Source: Pseudomonadota bacterium (GTDB lineage Bacteria; Pseudomonadota; Alphaproteobacteria; Sphingomonadales; SMXR01). From it: 39,982 nucleotides of DNA. The stretch lies in contig JADFJJ010000014.1 of the NCBI GenBank assembly GCA_022566215.1, positions 1 to 39,982 of the forward strand, read 5' to 3'. Made by a program: the position numbers and the translations under genes. Positions 17,488-26,953 of the stretch are shown piece after piece (positions within the stretch are counted from its first letter, which is position 1; the number at the start of each line of letters is the position of its first letter). Below the pieces are notes generated by a model. The model was given only the letters and a program-made list of their open reading frames with translations, ran no database searches and was not told where the DNA came from.

Positions 17488-18699
17488 ATGGAAAATTTTG
17501 GTGAAATACTGAACTGGGTGGACGATCAGCAGGAGCGGATGGTCGAGACCGTCAAGGCCTGGTCGCGGATCAATTCCGGCAGCCATAATCTGGAAGGTCT
17601 GGCGAAAATGGGCGAAGTGGTTACCGAGGCTTTCTTGTCGCTGGGCGCCGAGCTGGAGGTGCGTGAGGCCCGGCGCGGTGAAAAAATCAATGACCGGGGC
17701 GAGCTAGAGAAGGTCATCTTCGGTCCGGTTTATCATTTCAAAAAACGCCCCTCAGCCAACCGCAAGGTACTGCTGACCGGGCACCTGGATACCGTTTTCC
17801 CGAAGGACCATCCTTTCCAGAAGCCAGTTAATCTGGACGGCAACACCCTGAACGGCCCCGGCGTGGCCGATATGAAAGGCGGCATCCTGGTGATGCTGGT
17901 GGCTTTGGAAGCGCTGGAGCGTTCAGGCATGGCCGGGAGTCTGGGCTATGAAATCCTGCTCAATTCCGATGAAGAGGTGGGATCGACCGGTTCCGCCGCG
18001 ATCCTGACCGAATGCGCGAAAGCCTGCGATTTCGGCATGACCTTCGAGCCCGCCTGGGCCGACGGAACGCTGGCCGGGGAGCGCAAGGGCAGCGGAAATT
18101 TTTCGGTCATCATGCGCGGCCGGGGGGCGCACGCCGGGCGCGAGTTCGAAAAAGGCGTCAATGCGATTGCCGCCCTGGCTGAATTGGTAACCGAGCTTCA
18201 GGCGCTCAACGGCACTGAGCAAGGGCTGACCATCAACCCGGGGCTGATCACCGGCGGGACCGCCACCAACGTGGTGCCGGATCTGGCTATCTGCAAGTTC
18301 AATGTGCGCGTTAAAACGACTGCCCAGCAGGCCTGGTTTGAGCGGGAGTTCAAAAAGATCCTCGATAAATATAATGCCCGCCAGGGGCTGAAAGCCGAAA
18401 GTCACGGCCATTTTACCCGTGTTCCAAAGATTTTAACCGGGGCCAACAAAAAATTGTTTGAAGTCCTCAAGGACCTGGGGAAGGAGATCGGCATTGAGGT
18501 TGCCTGGGCGCCGACCGGCGGGTGCTGTGACGGCAATAACCTGGCCGCCGCCGGGCTGCCCAACATCGACACCCTGGGCGTCAGGGGCGGGAAAATCCAT
18601 ACTGATGAAGAATTCGCCCTCCTTGACAGCTTCACCGAACGCGCCAAACTTAGCACATTATTGCTTTTAAACTATGCAGCGGGCAACTTCAGGCTTTAA
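17488..18699 (+). CDS. M20-family metallohydrolase
   Basis: This 403-residue protein belongs to the ArgE/DapE/carboxypeptidase-G2 (M20) group of dinuclear zinc amidohydrolases. Metal and catalytic residues are visible: H99 and D101 in GHLDT, D128 in ADMKGG, and E162-E163 in DEEVGS. No signal peptide is evident. It leads the astA-astD-astB run on the same strand, and since no AstE gene is seen, it may cleave N-succinylglutamate; that is inference. ATG 17488 lacks a clear ribosome binding site. An in-frame ATG at 17539 follows AGGAG closely and is an alternative. Confidence 0.85.
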   Translation: MENFGEILNWVDDQQERMVETVKAWSRINSGSHNLEGLAKMGEVVTEAFLSLGAELEVREARRGEKINDRGELEKVIFGPVYHFKKRPSANRKVLLTGHLDTVFPKDHPFQKPVNLDGNTLNGPGVADMKGGILVMLVALEALERSGMAGSLGYEILLNSDEEVGSTGSAAILTECAKACDFGMTFEPAWADGTLAGERKGSGNFSVIMRGRGAHAGREFEKGVNAIAALAELVTELQALNGTEQGLTINPGLITGGTATNVVPDLAICKFNVRVKTTAQQAWFEREFKKILDKYNARQGLKAESHGHFTRVPKILTGANKKLFEVLKDLGKEIGIEVAWAPTGGCCDGNNLAAAGLPNIDTLGVRGGKIHTDEEFALLDSFTERAKLSTLLLLNYAAGNFRL

Positions 18700-18726
18700 A
18701 GTGGGATTTGAGGAGGAGCAGAGCTC

Positions 18727-19758
18727 ATGATGGTCATCCGGCCAGTTGAAAGCAGGGATTTACTGGGGATTTATACCCTGGCGGCGGTCGCCTCCGACGG
18801 CCTGACCACCCTGCCGGTTTCCAAAGAGCGCCTTTTGGAGCGCATCCGGACCTCGGAGGCAAGTTTTGCCAAAGATATCAGGGAACCGGGGCCGGACTCC
18901 TATTTTTTCGTGCTGGAGGATACCGCAAAAGAAAAAATCGTCGGCACCTCCGGCATATTTGCGGCAGTGGGCCTGGACCGGCCGTTTTACAATTACCAAA
19001 TCAAGCCCGAAAAACACACCAGCAATGATCCCGAGGTGGTCAGCGAACTGCATACCCTCAATTTCGGCACTCCCTATACCGGAGCGTGCGAGCTGGCGAC
19101 CCTTTACCTGCACCCTGATTATCGCTACGGCGGCAACGGGGCGCTGTTGTCAAAATCCCGGTATATGATGCTGGCTGCTTACCCGGAGCGGTTTTCCGGG
19201 CGGATTTTTGCTGAAATCCGCGGCTGGACCGACGACAAAGGCCTGTCCCCGTTCTGGAATGCCCTGGGACGGCATTTTTTCAAAATGGAGCTGGTGGCGG
19301 CGGATCGCATCAACTCGCTCGGCAATTACCAGTTCATTGAAGACCTGATGCCCAAATGCCCGATCTATGTGGAAATGCTTCCCCCCAGCGCCCGGGCGAT
19401 TATTGGCAGGCCGTATGAGGAATCAGCCCCGGCTCTCCGGCTGCTTGAAAGCGAAGGATTCAAGCTCAATAATATAGTGGATGTGTTTGATGGCGGCCCG
19501 TGCGTCGAGGCGGAACTTTCCGAAATTCGCGCGGTCAGGGAAAGCCGGGAGGCCCAGGTCATGATCTCCCGCGATGACAAATGCCAGGGCCGTTATTTGG
19601 TCGCCAATACCCGGCTTGACTGTTTCCGCGTGGTTCAGGCGCCGGTGCGCGAAAAAGGAAAAGGCAAGGTGGGAATCACCGCCAAAACGGCGCGGGCTTT
19701 AGGGGTGAAAAGGGGCGGTAAGGTTCGTTTTGTGACGCTGAAAAAGAAAAAGACCTGA
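18727..19758 (+). CDS. astA: Arginine N-succinyltransferase AstA
   Basis: AstA transfers succinyl from succinyl-CoA to the alpha-amino group of arginine, the first step of the AST pathway in the cytosol. The 343-residue protein matches the family along its length, from the N-terminal IRPVESRDLLGIYTLA to the central ELATLYLHPDYRYGGNG, which is the acyl-CoA-binding GNAT-like region. GAGGAG upstream of ATG 18727 is a good ribosome binding site; ATG 18730 is also possible. It lies 27 bp after the M20 gene and 5 bp before astD. Confidence 0.95.
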   Translation: MMVIRPVESRDLLGIYTLAAVASDGLTTLPVSKERLLERIRTSEASFAKDIREPGPDSYFFVLEDTAKEKIVGTSGIFAAVGLDRPFYNYQIKPEKHTSNDPEVVSELHTLNFGTPYTGACELATLYLHPDYRYGGNGALLSKSRYMMLAAYPERFSGRIFAEIRGWTDDKGLSPFWNALGRHFFKMELVAADRINSLGNYQFIEDLMPKCPIYVEMLPPSARAIIGRPYEESAPALRLLESEGFKLNNIVDVFDGGPCVEAELSEIRAVRESREAQVMISRDDKCQGRYLVANTRLDCFRVVQAPVREKGKGKVGITAKTARALGVKRGGKVRFVTLKKKKT

Positions 19759-19763
19759 ATTTT

Positions 19764-21236
19764 ATGATTAGCGGAAAAAATTATATCGGGGGCAGCCGCG
19801 TGACCGCCTCTGGCAAGGCGTTCACTTCCCTGAACCCGGCCACCGGCGAGGCGGTCTGGCAGGGCCATGAAAGCACCGGGGGTGAGGTGGATAAGGCTTT
19901 CGAGGCGGCCGGCAGCGCATTCCTCAAATGGCGCGGACTGCCGCACGAAAAGCGCACCCGGCATCTGAGGGCCTACGCCGCTTTGGTTGAGAAAAACCAG
20001 GAGCGGCTGGCCGAGGTTATTTCAACCGAGACCGGCAAAGCGCTGTGGGATGCCAGGGGCGAGGTTTCCGCCGTGATCCGCAAGGTTGAGATCTCGATCC
20101 GGGCGTATCAGGAGCGCACCCCGACCAGCGAGGGCTTGGCCGGGGTTCTCAGAACCCGCCTGACCCACCGCCCGCACGGCGTCATGGGGGTGATCGGACC
20201 CTATAATTTTCCCTGCCATCTGGCCAACGGGCATATCGTCCCGGCGCTTTTGGCAGGCAACACGGTGGTCTTCAAACCCTCTTCGTGGACCCCCTGGTCG
20301 GCGGAAATAATGGTCGGCCTCTGGCATCAGGCGGGAATCCCGGATGGCGTCATCAATCTGGTGCAGGGGGGGCGTGTTACCGGACAGGCGATCCTGGAAA
20401 ATCCCGGCCTCAAGGGGCTGCTGTTCACCGGCGGGGTGCCAACCGGCAAGTTATTCGCCCGGCAGCTGGCCGAGCGCCTGGATGTGGTGGTGGCGCTGGA
20501 ACTTGGCGGCAACAACCCGCTGATTGTCTGGCAGGCGGCAAACCAAAAGGCCGCCGTGATCATCGCCATCCAGTCGGCCTTTATCACCTCCGGCCAGCGC
20601 TGCACCTGCGCCCGGCGCCTGATTGTTCCCGATAACCAGGAGGGGAATGAATTTATAGCGGCCCTGGTCAAGGGCATGGATGGCATCGCCGTCGGCATGC
20701 CGGACAGCGATCCGCAGCCGTTCATGGGATCATTGATCTCGGCGGAGGCTGCTCTGGATGTTCTGGAGCGGCAAAGTTTCCTCGAAGGCAAGGGCGGCAA
20801 GGTCCTGAAAAGATCACAGCGGCTGCCCCTGGGCGATGCTTTTGTTTCGCCCGGGCTGGTGGATGTCACCGGTATCAAGCAGCGCGACGACGTGGAATGC
20901 TTCGGGCCGATTTTGCAGGTGATCCGCGTACAAAATTTTGAGGCCGCGCTCGATGAAGCCAACAATACCAACTTTGGCCTCGCCGCCGGAATCCTGACCG
21001 ACAACAAGGCGCTTTACGAGCAGTTTTATGCCGGGATCGAGGCCGGCATCGTCAACTGGAACCAGCCGCTGCCCGGCGCCTCATCCGAAGCCCCGTTCGG
21101 CGGCCTGAAGGACAGCGGCAATCACCGCCCCTCGGCCTATTACGCCGCCGATTACGTGGCCTGGCCGATGGCCAGCCTGGAGAACGCGGAAGACAAATTG
21201 ACCATGCCGGAAGCGCCGCCGGGGTTGAAGATATGA
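19764..21236 (+). CDS. astD: N-succinylglutamate 5-semialdehyde dehydrogenase AstD
   Basis: AstD oxidises succinylglutamate semialdehyde to succinylglutamate with NAD+. It is an aldehyde dehydrogenase of 490 residues with the catalytic glutamate E246 in LELGGNN and the nucleophilic cysteine C280 in SGQRCTC. Close spacing after astA and a 4-nt ATGA overlap with astB show an operon. The preceding amination-removing step (AstC) has no orthologue next to it; the divergent aminotransferase at 15689-17095 is the candidate. Confidence 0.95.
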   Translation: MISGKNYIGGSRVTASGKAFTSLNPATGEAVWQGHESTGGEVDKAFEAAGSAFLKWRGLPHEKRTRHLRAYAALVEKNQERLAEVISTETGKALWDARGEVSAVIRKVEISIRAYQERTPTSEGLAGVLRTRLTHRPHGVMGVIGPYNFPCHLANGHIVPALLAGNTVVFKPSSWTPWSAEIMVGLWHQAGIPDGVINLVQGGRVTGQAILENPGLKGLLFTGGVPTGKLFARQLAERLDVVVALELGGNNPLIVWQAANQKAAVIIAIQSAFITSGQRCTCARRLIVPDNQEGNEFIAALVKGMDGIAVGMPDSDPQPFMGSLISAEAALDVLERQSFLEGKGGKVLKRSQRLPLGDAFVSPGLVDVTGIKQRDDVECFGPILQVIRVQNFEAALDEANNTNFGLAAGILTDNKALYEQFYAGIEAGIVNWNQPLPGASSEAPFGGLKDSGNHRPSAYYAADYVAWPMASLENAEDKLTMPEAPPGLKI

Positions 21237-22570
21237 GCGCGGTGGAAGCCAATTTCGACGGCCTGATCGGCCCGACCCACAATTACGCAGGGCTTTCGCC
21301 CGGCAATATCGCCTCGGCCGACAACGCCCTGCAGGTCTCGAACCCCAAGGAGGCGGCGCTCCAGGGCCTGGCCAAGATGAAACGGCTGGCGGATCTGGGC
21401 CTGGTCCAGGGGGTGCTGCCGCCCCATCCCCGGCCGCACCTGCCGACCCTGCGGGCGCTGGGATTTACCGGCTCTGACCGGGAAATCATCACCGCGGCGG
21501 CCAACCAGGCGCCGGCGGTCCTGCGCAACCTTTATGCGGCTTCGCCAATGTGGACCGCCAATGCGGCAACCATAGCGCCCTCCGCCGACAGCGCCGATCG
21601 CCGGCTGCACATCACCCCGGCCAACCTTGCGGCGATGTTTCACCGCAGCATCGAACCTGAAACCACAGGCCGGGTTTTGAAGGCGATTTTCGCCGATGAA
21701 AAATTGTTTGCTCACCACCGGGCGCTGCCCGGCGGGGCGCAATTCGGCGACGAGGGAGCGGCCAACCACAACCGTTTTTGCGGTGATTATGGCGACCCCG
21801 GCCTGCACCTCTATGTCTATGGCCGCAAGGCTTTCGACAAAGGCGCCGCGCCGAAGAAATTCCCGGCACGGCAAACCTTCGAGGCCTCGGCGGCGATCGC
21901 CCGGCTGCACCAGCTGGAGCAAAGCCGGGTTCATTTTGTCCAGCAAAATCCCAAAGCGATCGATGCCGGGGCGTTCCATAACGATGTGCTGGCGGTCGCC
22001 AACAAAAACGTTTTCTTTTACCACCAGGAGGCCTTTGAGGACCCCGCCGCCTTAACCAAAACCTTGCAGGACAAGGCCCCCAATATCGGCCTTCATTTCA
22101 TTGAAGTGCCGAAAGCGGCGGTATCCCTGGAAGACGCGATCAAATCCTATCTCTTTAATTCGCAACTGATCTCATTGCCGGGAAGTGACAAAATGACCCT
22201 GATCCTGCCCAGGGAAGCGGGTGAGACCGCCAGCACCAATGCCTATCTGGAAAGCCTGATTTCCAGCAACCAGCCGATCGGCGGCCTCGAGTTTCTGGAG
22301 CTGCGGCAAAGCATGCGGAATGGCGGCGGCCCGGCGTGTCTGAGGCTGAGGGTAGTGCTGACCGGGGAAGAGCGCGCGGCGCTTGGCGGCAATGTGATCA
22401 TGGATGACCGCCTGTACCGGGATTTGACCGCCTGGGTGGAAAAACACTACCGCGACAAAGTGACCCCGGAAGACCTTGCCGACCCGGATTTTGCCGGGGA
22501 AAGTCTGGCCGCGCTCGATGCCCTGACCGGGATATTGAAGCTGGGGCCGGTTTTCGAATTTCAGCGCTGA
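21233..22570 (+). CDS. astB: N-succinylarginine dihydrolase AstB
   Basis: AstB hydrolyses N2-succinylarginine to N2-succinylornithine, CO2 and two ammonia. The 445-residue protein starts with the characteristic FDGLIGPTHNYAGLS. C369 in PACLRLRV corresponds to the family nucleophile, and H249 in AFHNDVLAVAN to the catalytic histidine of this guanidine-modifying fold. The start overlaps the astD stop as ATGA. Confidence 0.96.
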   Translation: MSAVEANFDGLIGPTHNYAGLSPGNIASADNALQVSNPKEAALQGLAKMKRLADLGLVQGVLPPHPRPHLPTLRALGFTGSDREIITAAANQAPAVLRNLYAASPMWTANAATIAPSADSADRRLHITPANLAAMFHRSIEPETTGRVLKAIFADEKLFAHHRALPGGAQFGDEGAANHNRFCGDYGDPGLHLYVYGRKAFDKGAAPKKFPARQTFEASAAIARLHQLEQSRVHFVQQNPKAIDAGAFHNDVLAVANKNVFFYHQEAFEDPAALTKTLQDKAPNIGLHFIEVPKAAVSLEDAIKSYLFNSQLISLPGSDKMTLILPREAGETASTNAYLESLISSNQPIGGLEFLELRQSMRNGGGPACLRLRVVLTGEERAALGGNVIMDDRLYRDLTAWVEKHYRDKVTPEDLADPDFAGESLAALDALTGILKLGPVFEFQR

Positions 22571-22632
22571 TTTTTCGCTTCTAAACCGAATACATTGCCG
22601 CTATGGTGGCGCCGCAAAATTATCTTAAATTC

Positions 22633-22637
22633 GAGGA
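22633..22637 (+). promoter_or_regulatory. Ribosome binding site for the saccharopine-dehydrogenase-like gene
   Basis: GAGGA lies 4 nt before ATG 22642. This start sits directly at the conserved Rossmann strand, while the upstream in-frame ATG 22603 has no such site, so 22642 is preferred. Confidence 0.6.
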
Positions 22638-22641
22638 ATTA

Positions 22642-23745
22642 ATGAAAAACATTCTGCTGCTTGGGGCCGGGAAAATCGGCGAGACGATTGCCGCCCTGCT
22701 GGGCGCCACCGGGGACTATCAGGTCACGGTCGCCGACAACCGCGACAAGAACCTGAAAAAGGTAAAAGTCAGCGGCAACGTTGAAACGCTGCGCCTGGAT
22801 TTTTCCAATTGTGATGCGCTGGTGGGCGCCATGAAGGGCAAGTTCGCGGTGATCTCGGCGGCGCCCTTTTTCATGAACGCAGACATTGCCCGGGCCGCCG
22901 CCCAGGCCAAGGTGCATTTCCTCGACCTGACCGAGGATGTCGGGAGCACCCAGGTGGTCAAGCAGCTGGCTAGAAAAGCCGACACCGCTTTTATCCCGCA
23001 ATGCGGGCTGGCGCCGGGGTTTATCTCGATCGTCGCCTATCACCTGGCGAGCAATTTCGATACCCTGCAGAACGTTCACCTGCGGGTCGGCGCGCTGCCG
23101 CAGTTCCCCTCGAACGCGCTGAAATATAACCTGACCTGGTCAACCGACGGCCTGATCAACGAATACCTCAAACCCTGTGAGGCGATTGTCCGCGGCGAGC
23201 TGCGCGAGGTGCTGGCGCTGGAAGAGCTGGAGCATTTCTCACTGGACGGGATCGAGTACGAGGCCTTCAACACCTCGGGCGGCCTCGGAACGTTGGCCGA
23301 AACCCTCAAGGGCAAGGTTCAGAATTTGAATTATCGTTCGATCCGCTACCCCGGCCACCGCGATATCATCAAAATGCTGGTCCAGGATTTGCGGCTGGGC
23401 GAGCGCCCGGAAATCCTCAAGGAAATTTTTGAACACGCACTGCCCAAGACGCATCAGGACGTGGTGCTGATTTACGTCACCGTCACCGGTTATAAGGACG
23501 GCGAGTATTTGCAGGAAACCTACACCCAAAAGGTTTATGCCCGGAAAATTGACGGCGAGATCAGGAGCGGCATCCAGATCACCACCGCCTCGGCGGTTTG
23601 CGCGGTGCTGGATTTGCTGGTGGAGGGTAAAATTCCCGGCAAGGGATTTATCCGCCAGGAGGAAATCAAGTTCAAGGATTTCATCGAAAACCGTTTTGGC
23701 AAAAACTTCGCCGCCAACCAGGGCAACGGAAACGGGCTTGGCTGA
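22642..23745 (+). CDS. Saccharopine dehydrogenase/lysine 6-dehydrogenase family protein
   Basis: The 367-residue protein opens with KNILLLGAGKIG, the NAD(P)-binding loop being GAGKIG at 8-13, and continues with the saccharopine-dehydrogenase family pattern, including the CGLAPGF segment. Family members either split saccharopine to aminoadipate semialdehyde and glutamate or deaminate lysine directly at the epsilon position. Because an ALDH7 aminoadipate-semialdehyde dehydrogenase lies two genes downstream, both roles would feed it. No separate lysine-ketoglutarate reductase is seen, which slightly favours direct lysine dehydrogenation. It overlaps the next gene by 8 bp if that gene starts at TTG 23738. 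Confidence 0.82.
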   Translation: MKNILLLGAGKIGETIAALLGATGDYQVTVADNRDKNLKKVKVSGNVETLRLDFSNCDALVGAMKGKFAVISAAPFFMNADIARAAAQAKVHFLDLTEDVGSTQVVKQLARKADTAFIPQCGLAPGFISIVAYHLASNFDTLQNVHLRVGALPQFPSNALKYNLTWSTDGLINEYLKPCEAIVRGELREVLALEELEHFSLDGIEYEAFNTSGGLGTLAETLKGKVQNLNYRSIRYPGHRDIIKMLVQDLRLGERPEILKEIFEHALPKTHQDVVLIYVTVTGYKDGEYLQETYTQKVYARKIDGEIRSGIQITTASAVCAVLDLLVEGKIPGKGFIRQEEIKFKDFIENRFGKNFAANQGNGNGLG

Positions 23746-25402
23746 TCAACCATATAACGGCGGCAGGGCGGTCGTTGATGCGCTGGTCGCGCACCGGGCC
23801 GGGATCGCCTTTTGCGTTCCCGGTGAGAGCTATTTGCCGATCCTCGACGCCCTTTATGATGTTTCCGATAAAATCAAACTGATCACCTGCCGGCATGAAT
23901 CGGGGGCTTCTAATATGGCCGAGGCCTATGGCAAACTGACCGGCCAGCCCGGCATCTGCCTGGTGACACGCGGGCCGGGGGCAACCAATGCCTCGATCGG
24001 CATTCATACCGCCCGGCAGGATTCGACCCCGCTGATCATGCTGGTCGGCCAGGTGGCGACCCATCAGATCGGCTATGAGGCCTTTCAGGAGGTCGACTAC
24101 AAAAAAATGTTCGCGCCCCTGGCCAAATGGGTCGAGCAGGTCGAGGATGTCAAGGATATCCCGGAGGTGATGACCAGGGCCTTTCATGTGGCGCTGTCAG
24201 GACGCCCGGGGCCGGTGGTGATCGCGCTGCCGGAGGATATATTGAACGCTGAATGCCCACCCGCTAAAATCAAACCACAAGCGCCGGATTTGGCGGCGCC
24301 GAAGGCGGAAGACCTGAAAAACCTGGCCGCCCTGATGCGCCGGGCGGAGAAGCCGCTGGTAATCCTGGGCGGCTCCGGCTGGAGCGGTGAGGCGGTGACC
24401 GGTTTCCGCGACTTTGCCGAACGCGAAGGACTGCCGGCCGGCTGCGCCTTTCGTTACCAGGACCGGATCGATCCGAGGTGCGACAATTACGTCGGCGACA
24501 TTGGCATCGGCATCAACCCGAAGCTGGCGGCAATGGTCAGGGAAGCGGATGTGATCCTGGCGCTGGGGCCCAGGCTGGGCGAGATGACCACTTCGGGCTA
24601 TACCCTCCTGAAACCGCCGGTGCCGGAACAGACCCTGGTCCATGTCCATTCCGGCAAGCAGGAACTGGGCAGGGTTTACCAGGCCGATCTGGCGATCCAT
24701 TCCACCCCGGCCAATTTTGTCGCCGCCCTTAAGGCCGTGAAATTCGGGAAAAAGGATGACTGGGCCGGATGGCTGCAATCTGCGCGCAAGGATTATCTCA
24801 AATGGTCCGAACCGACCCAAAATCCGGGCCGGGTGCAGGTGGCGGAGATTTACCGCTATTTCCGCGAAACCCTTCCCGATGATACCATTTTTACCAACGG
24901 CGCCGGTAATTATACCGCCTGGCTGCACCGTTTTTATCATTACCGGGCGCTTGGCACGCAAGTGGCGCCCACCAGCGGCGCCATGGGCTACGGGGTGCCG
25001 GCGGCGATCGCCGCCAAGCTGGTTCACCCTGAGCGGATCGTCATTTCGTGTTCCGGCGACGGCTGTTTTTTGATGACCGGCCAGGAATTGGCGACCGCGG
25101 TGCAATACAATGTGCCGGTGATCTTCCTGGTGTTCAACAATTCCATGTACGGCACCATCCGGATGCATCAGGAAAAACAATTTCCGGGGCGGGTTTCGGG
25201 CACCGACCTCGAGAACCCGAACTTCATGGAATTAGCCAAGGCGTTCGGTCTGGACGGTTATTTTGCCGATTCCAACCAGGGGTTCGAGGCCGCCTTCGAG
25301 GTCGCCCTTGAAAAGGGAGGTCCGGCCCTGATAGAGATTATTGTCGACCGGGAAGCGATCAGCCCCGCCGCCACGCTGTCGGATTTGAAAAAACGAGTTT
25401 GA
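23738..25402 (+). CDS. Thiamine-pyrophosphate-dependent enzyme (acetolactate-synthase-like)
   Basis: This is a 554-residue member of the AHAS/pyruvate-oxidase/2-oxoacid-decarboxylase superfamily with the three usual domains. The cofactor-activating glutamate is E54 in CRHESGASNMAEAYG, and the thiamine-diphosphate motif runs from GDG at 440-442 to N467. No ATG is available before the conserved N-terminus; TTG 23738, overlapping the upstream stop by 8 bp, is the best start. Being sandwiched between two lysine-catabolic-type genes, it is more likely a decarboxylase or lyase of a lysine-derived 2-oxo acid than a biosynthetic acetolactate synthase. This is inference, and no regulatory subunit gene is adjacent. 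Confidence 0.85.
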   Translation: MADQPYNGGRAVVDALVAHRAGIAFCVPGESYLPILDALYDVSDKIKLITCRHESGASNMAEAYGKLTGQPGICLVTRGPGATNASIGIHTARQDSTPLIMLVGQVATHQIGYEAFQEVDYKKMFAPLAKWVEQVEDVKDIPEVMTRAFHVALSGRPGPVVIALPEDILNAECPPAKIKPQAPDLAAPKAEDLKNLAALMRRAEKPLVILGGSGWSGEAVTGFRDFAEREGLPAGCAFRYQDRIDPRCDNYVGDIGIGINPKLAAMVREADVILALGPRLGEMTTSGYTLLKPPVPEQTLVHVHSGKQELGRVYQADLAIHSTPANFVAALKAVKFGKKDDWAGWLQSARKDYLKWSEPTQNPGRVQVAEIYRYFRETLPDDTIFTNGAGNYTAWLHRFYHYRALGTQVAPTSGAMGYGVPAAIAAKLVHPERIVISCSGDGCFLMTGQELATAVQYNVPVIFLVFNNSMYGTIRMHQEKQFPGRVSGTDLENPNFMELAKAFGLDGYFADSNQGFEAAFEVALEKGGPALIEIIVDREAISPAATLSDLKKRV

Positions 25403-25417
25403 AACTGGGAGACTGAA

Positions 25418-26920
25418 ATGAACGCGAATGATTGTTTGAAATCGATGGGCCTGGACCCGAAAAATTTTGAAAAAGGGGACCTGACCGTCACCAGCCCGAT
25501 CGATGGCGCGGTGATTGGCAAGGTCCGGCAGGACACCGCCGCAACCCTCGATAAAAAAATTGCCGTGGCAGCCAAGGCGTTCGAGCAATGGAAGGTCACG
25601 CCAGCCCCGGTGCGCGGCGAGCTGGTGCGGCTGCTGGGCGAACAGTTACGCACTCACAAGGACGCACTGGGCCGGCTGGTGACGCTGGAGAACGGCAAAC
25701 TGTTGCAGGAGGGCCTCGGCGAAGTGCAGGAGATGATCGACATCTGCGATTTCGCGGTCGGCCTGTCGCGCCAGTTGTACGGCCTGACCATCGCCTCCGA
25801 GCGGCCCGGCCACGCGATGCGTGAAAACTGGCACCCCTTGGGCGTGGTCGGGGTGATCAGCGCCTTTAACTTCCCGGTCGCGGTGTGGGCGTGGAACGCC
25901 GCCCTGGCGCTGGTCTGCGGCGACCCGGTGATCTGGAAACCGTCCGACAAAACCCCGATCACGGCAATCGCCACCCAGCACCTGTTTGAGAGTGCTGCAA
26001 AAAAATTCGGCCAGGCCCCGCAGGGGTTGTCGCAGCTGGCGATCTGCGGCCGTGAGATCGCCTCGGCGATGGTCGAGGATCCCCGCGTCAAGCTGATCAG
26101 CGCCACCGGCTCGACCGCCATGGGGCGCATCGTCGGCCCCGCCGTCGCCAGGCGCTTTGGCAGCACCATCCTGGAGCTGGGCGGCAACAACGCGATTATC
26201 GTCGCCCCGAGCGCTGATTTGAACCTGGCGCTGGGCGGGATATTATTCGGCGCGGTCGGCACCTGCGGCCAGCGCTGCACCTCGACCCGGCGGCTGCTGG
26301 TTCATAAGGATATTTATGATAAATTTATCCCGCGCCTCAAAAAAGCCTACGCCTCGATCATGATTGGCAATCCGCTGGAAGACGGTGTGCTGGTCGGCCC
26401 GCTGATCGATGAGGGAGCCTTTAACGATATGGAGGCCGCGCTCAAGGCGGCCAAGGCCGAGGGCGGAAAAATTACCGGCGGCGGGCGCACCTTGCAGAAC
26501 GAGTATCCGGGCGGCTATTACGTCCAACCGGCGATTGTCGAGATGAGCGAACAGACCGCGATTGTCCACGACGAGACCTTCGCGCCGATCCTTTACGTCA
26601 TGAAGTACAAAAGTTTCGACCAGGCGCTGGCCATGCAAAACGCGGTCCCCCAGGGGCTGTCCTCGGCGATCTTCACCAATGATGTGCGCGAAGCCGAGCG
26701 CTTTACCTCAGCCGCCGGGTCCGATTGCGGCATCGCCAATGTCAACATCGGCACCTCGGGGGCCGAGATCGGCGGCGCTTTCGGCGGCGAGAAGGAAACC
26801 GGCGGCGGGCGCGAAGCCGGCTCGGATTCGTGGAAGGCGTATATGCGCCGCTCCACCTCGACGGTTAATTACAGTTCCGATTTGCCGCTCGCCCAGGGCA
26901 TCAAGTTCGACCTGGATTGA
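25418..26920 (+). CDS. amaB: L-aminoadipate-semialdehyde dehydrogenase (ALDH7 type)
   Basis: The 500-residue aldehyde dehydrogenase resembles the ALDH7/antiquitin group (AmaB, Pcd), which oxidises 2-aminoadipate 6-semialdehyde to 2-aminoadipate. The catalytic glutamate is E253 in LELGGNN and the nucleophile C287 in GQRCTS, with another cysteine at 283. The C-terminal FGGEKETGGGREAGSD is a strong group signature. GGGAGA precedes ATG 25418, 15 bp after the TPP enzyme. With the dehydrogenase at 22642 it forms a plausible lysine-to-aminoadipate route. Confidence 0.88.
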   Translation: MNANDCLKSMGLDPKNFEKGDLTVTSPIDGAVIGKVRQDTAATLDKKIAVAAKAFEQWKVTPAPVRGELVRLLGEQLRTHKDALGRLVTLENGKLLQEGLGEVQEMIDICDFAVGLSRQLYGLTIASERPGHAMRENWHPLGVVGVISAFNFPVAVWAWNAALALVCGDPVIWKPSDKTPITAIATQHLFESAAKKFGQAPQGLSQLAICGREIASAMVEDPRVKLISATGSTAMGRIVGPAVARRFGSTILELGGNNAIIVAPSADLNLALGGILFGAVGTCGQRCTSTRRLLVHKDIYDKFIPRLKKAYASIMIGNPLEDGVLVGPLIDEGAFNDMEAALKAAKAEGGKITGGGRTLQNEYPGGYYVQPAIVEMSEQTAIVHDETFAPILYVMKYKSFDQALAMQNAVPQGLSSAIFTNDVREAERFTSAAGSDCGIANVNIGTSGAEIGGAFGGEKETGGGREAGSDSWKAYMRRSTSTVNYSSDLPLAQGIKFDLD

Positions 26921-26953
26921 CCAGGCCAAGACCCCCGGGCAATCGTTTCGCCG

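Noticed and set aside
17238-17504. An 88-codon plus-strand frame from TTG 17238, similar to an 81-codon minus-strand frame at 27895-28140
   Set aside because: The similarity follows from both lying in the structured repeat. Substitutions are spread evenly over codon positions, two offsetting 1-bp indels scramble part of the frame, and the start is a TTG without ribosome binding site.
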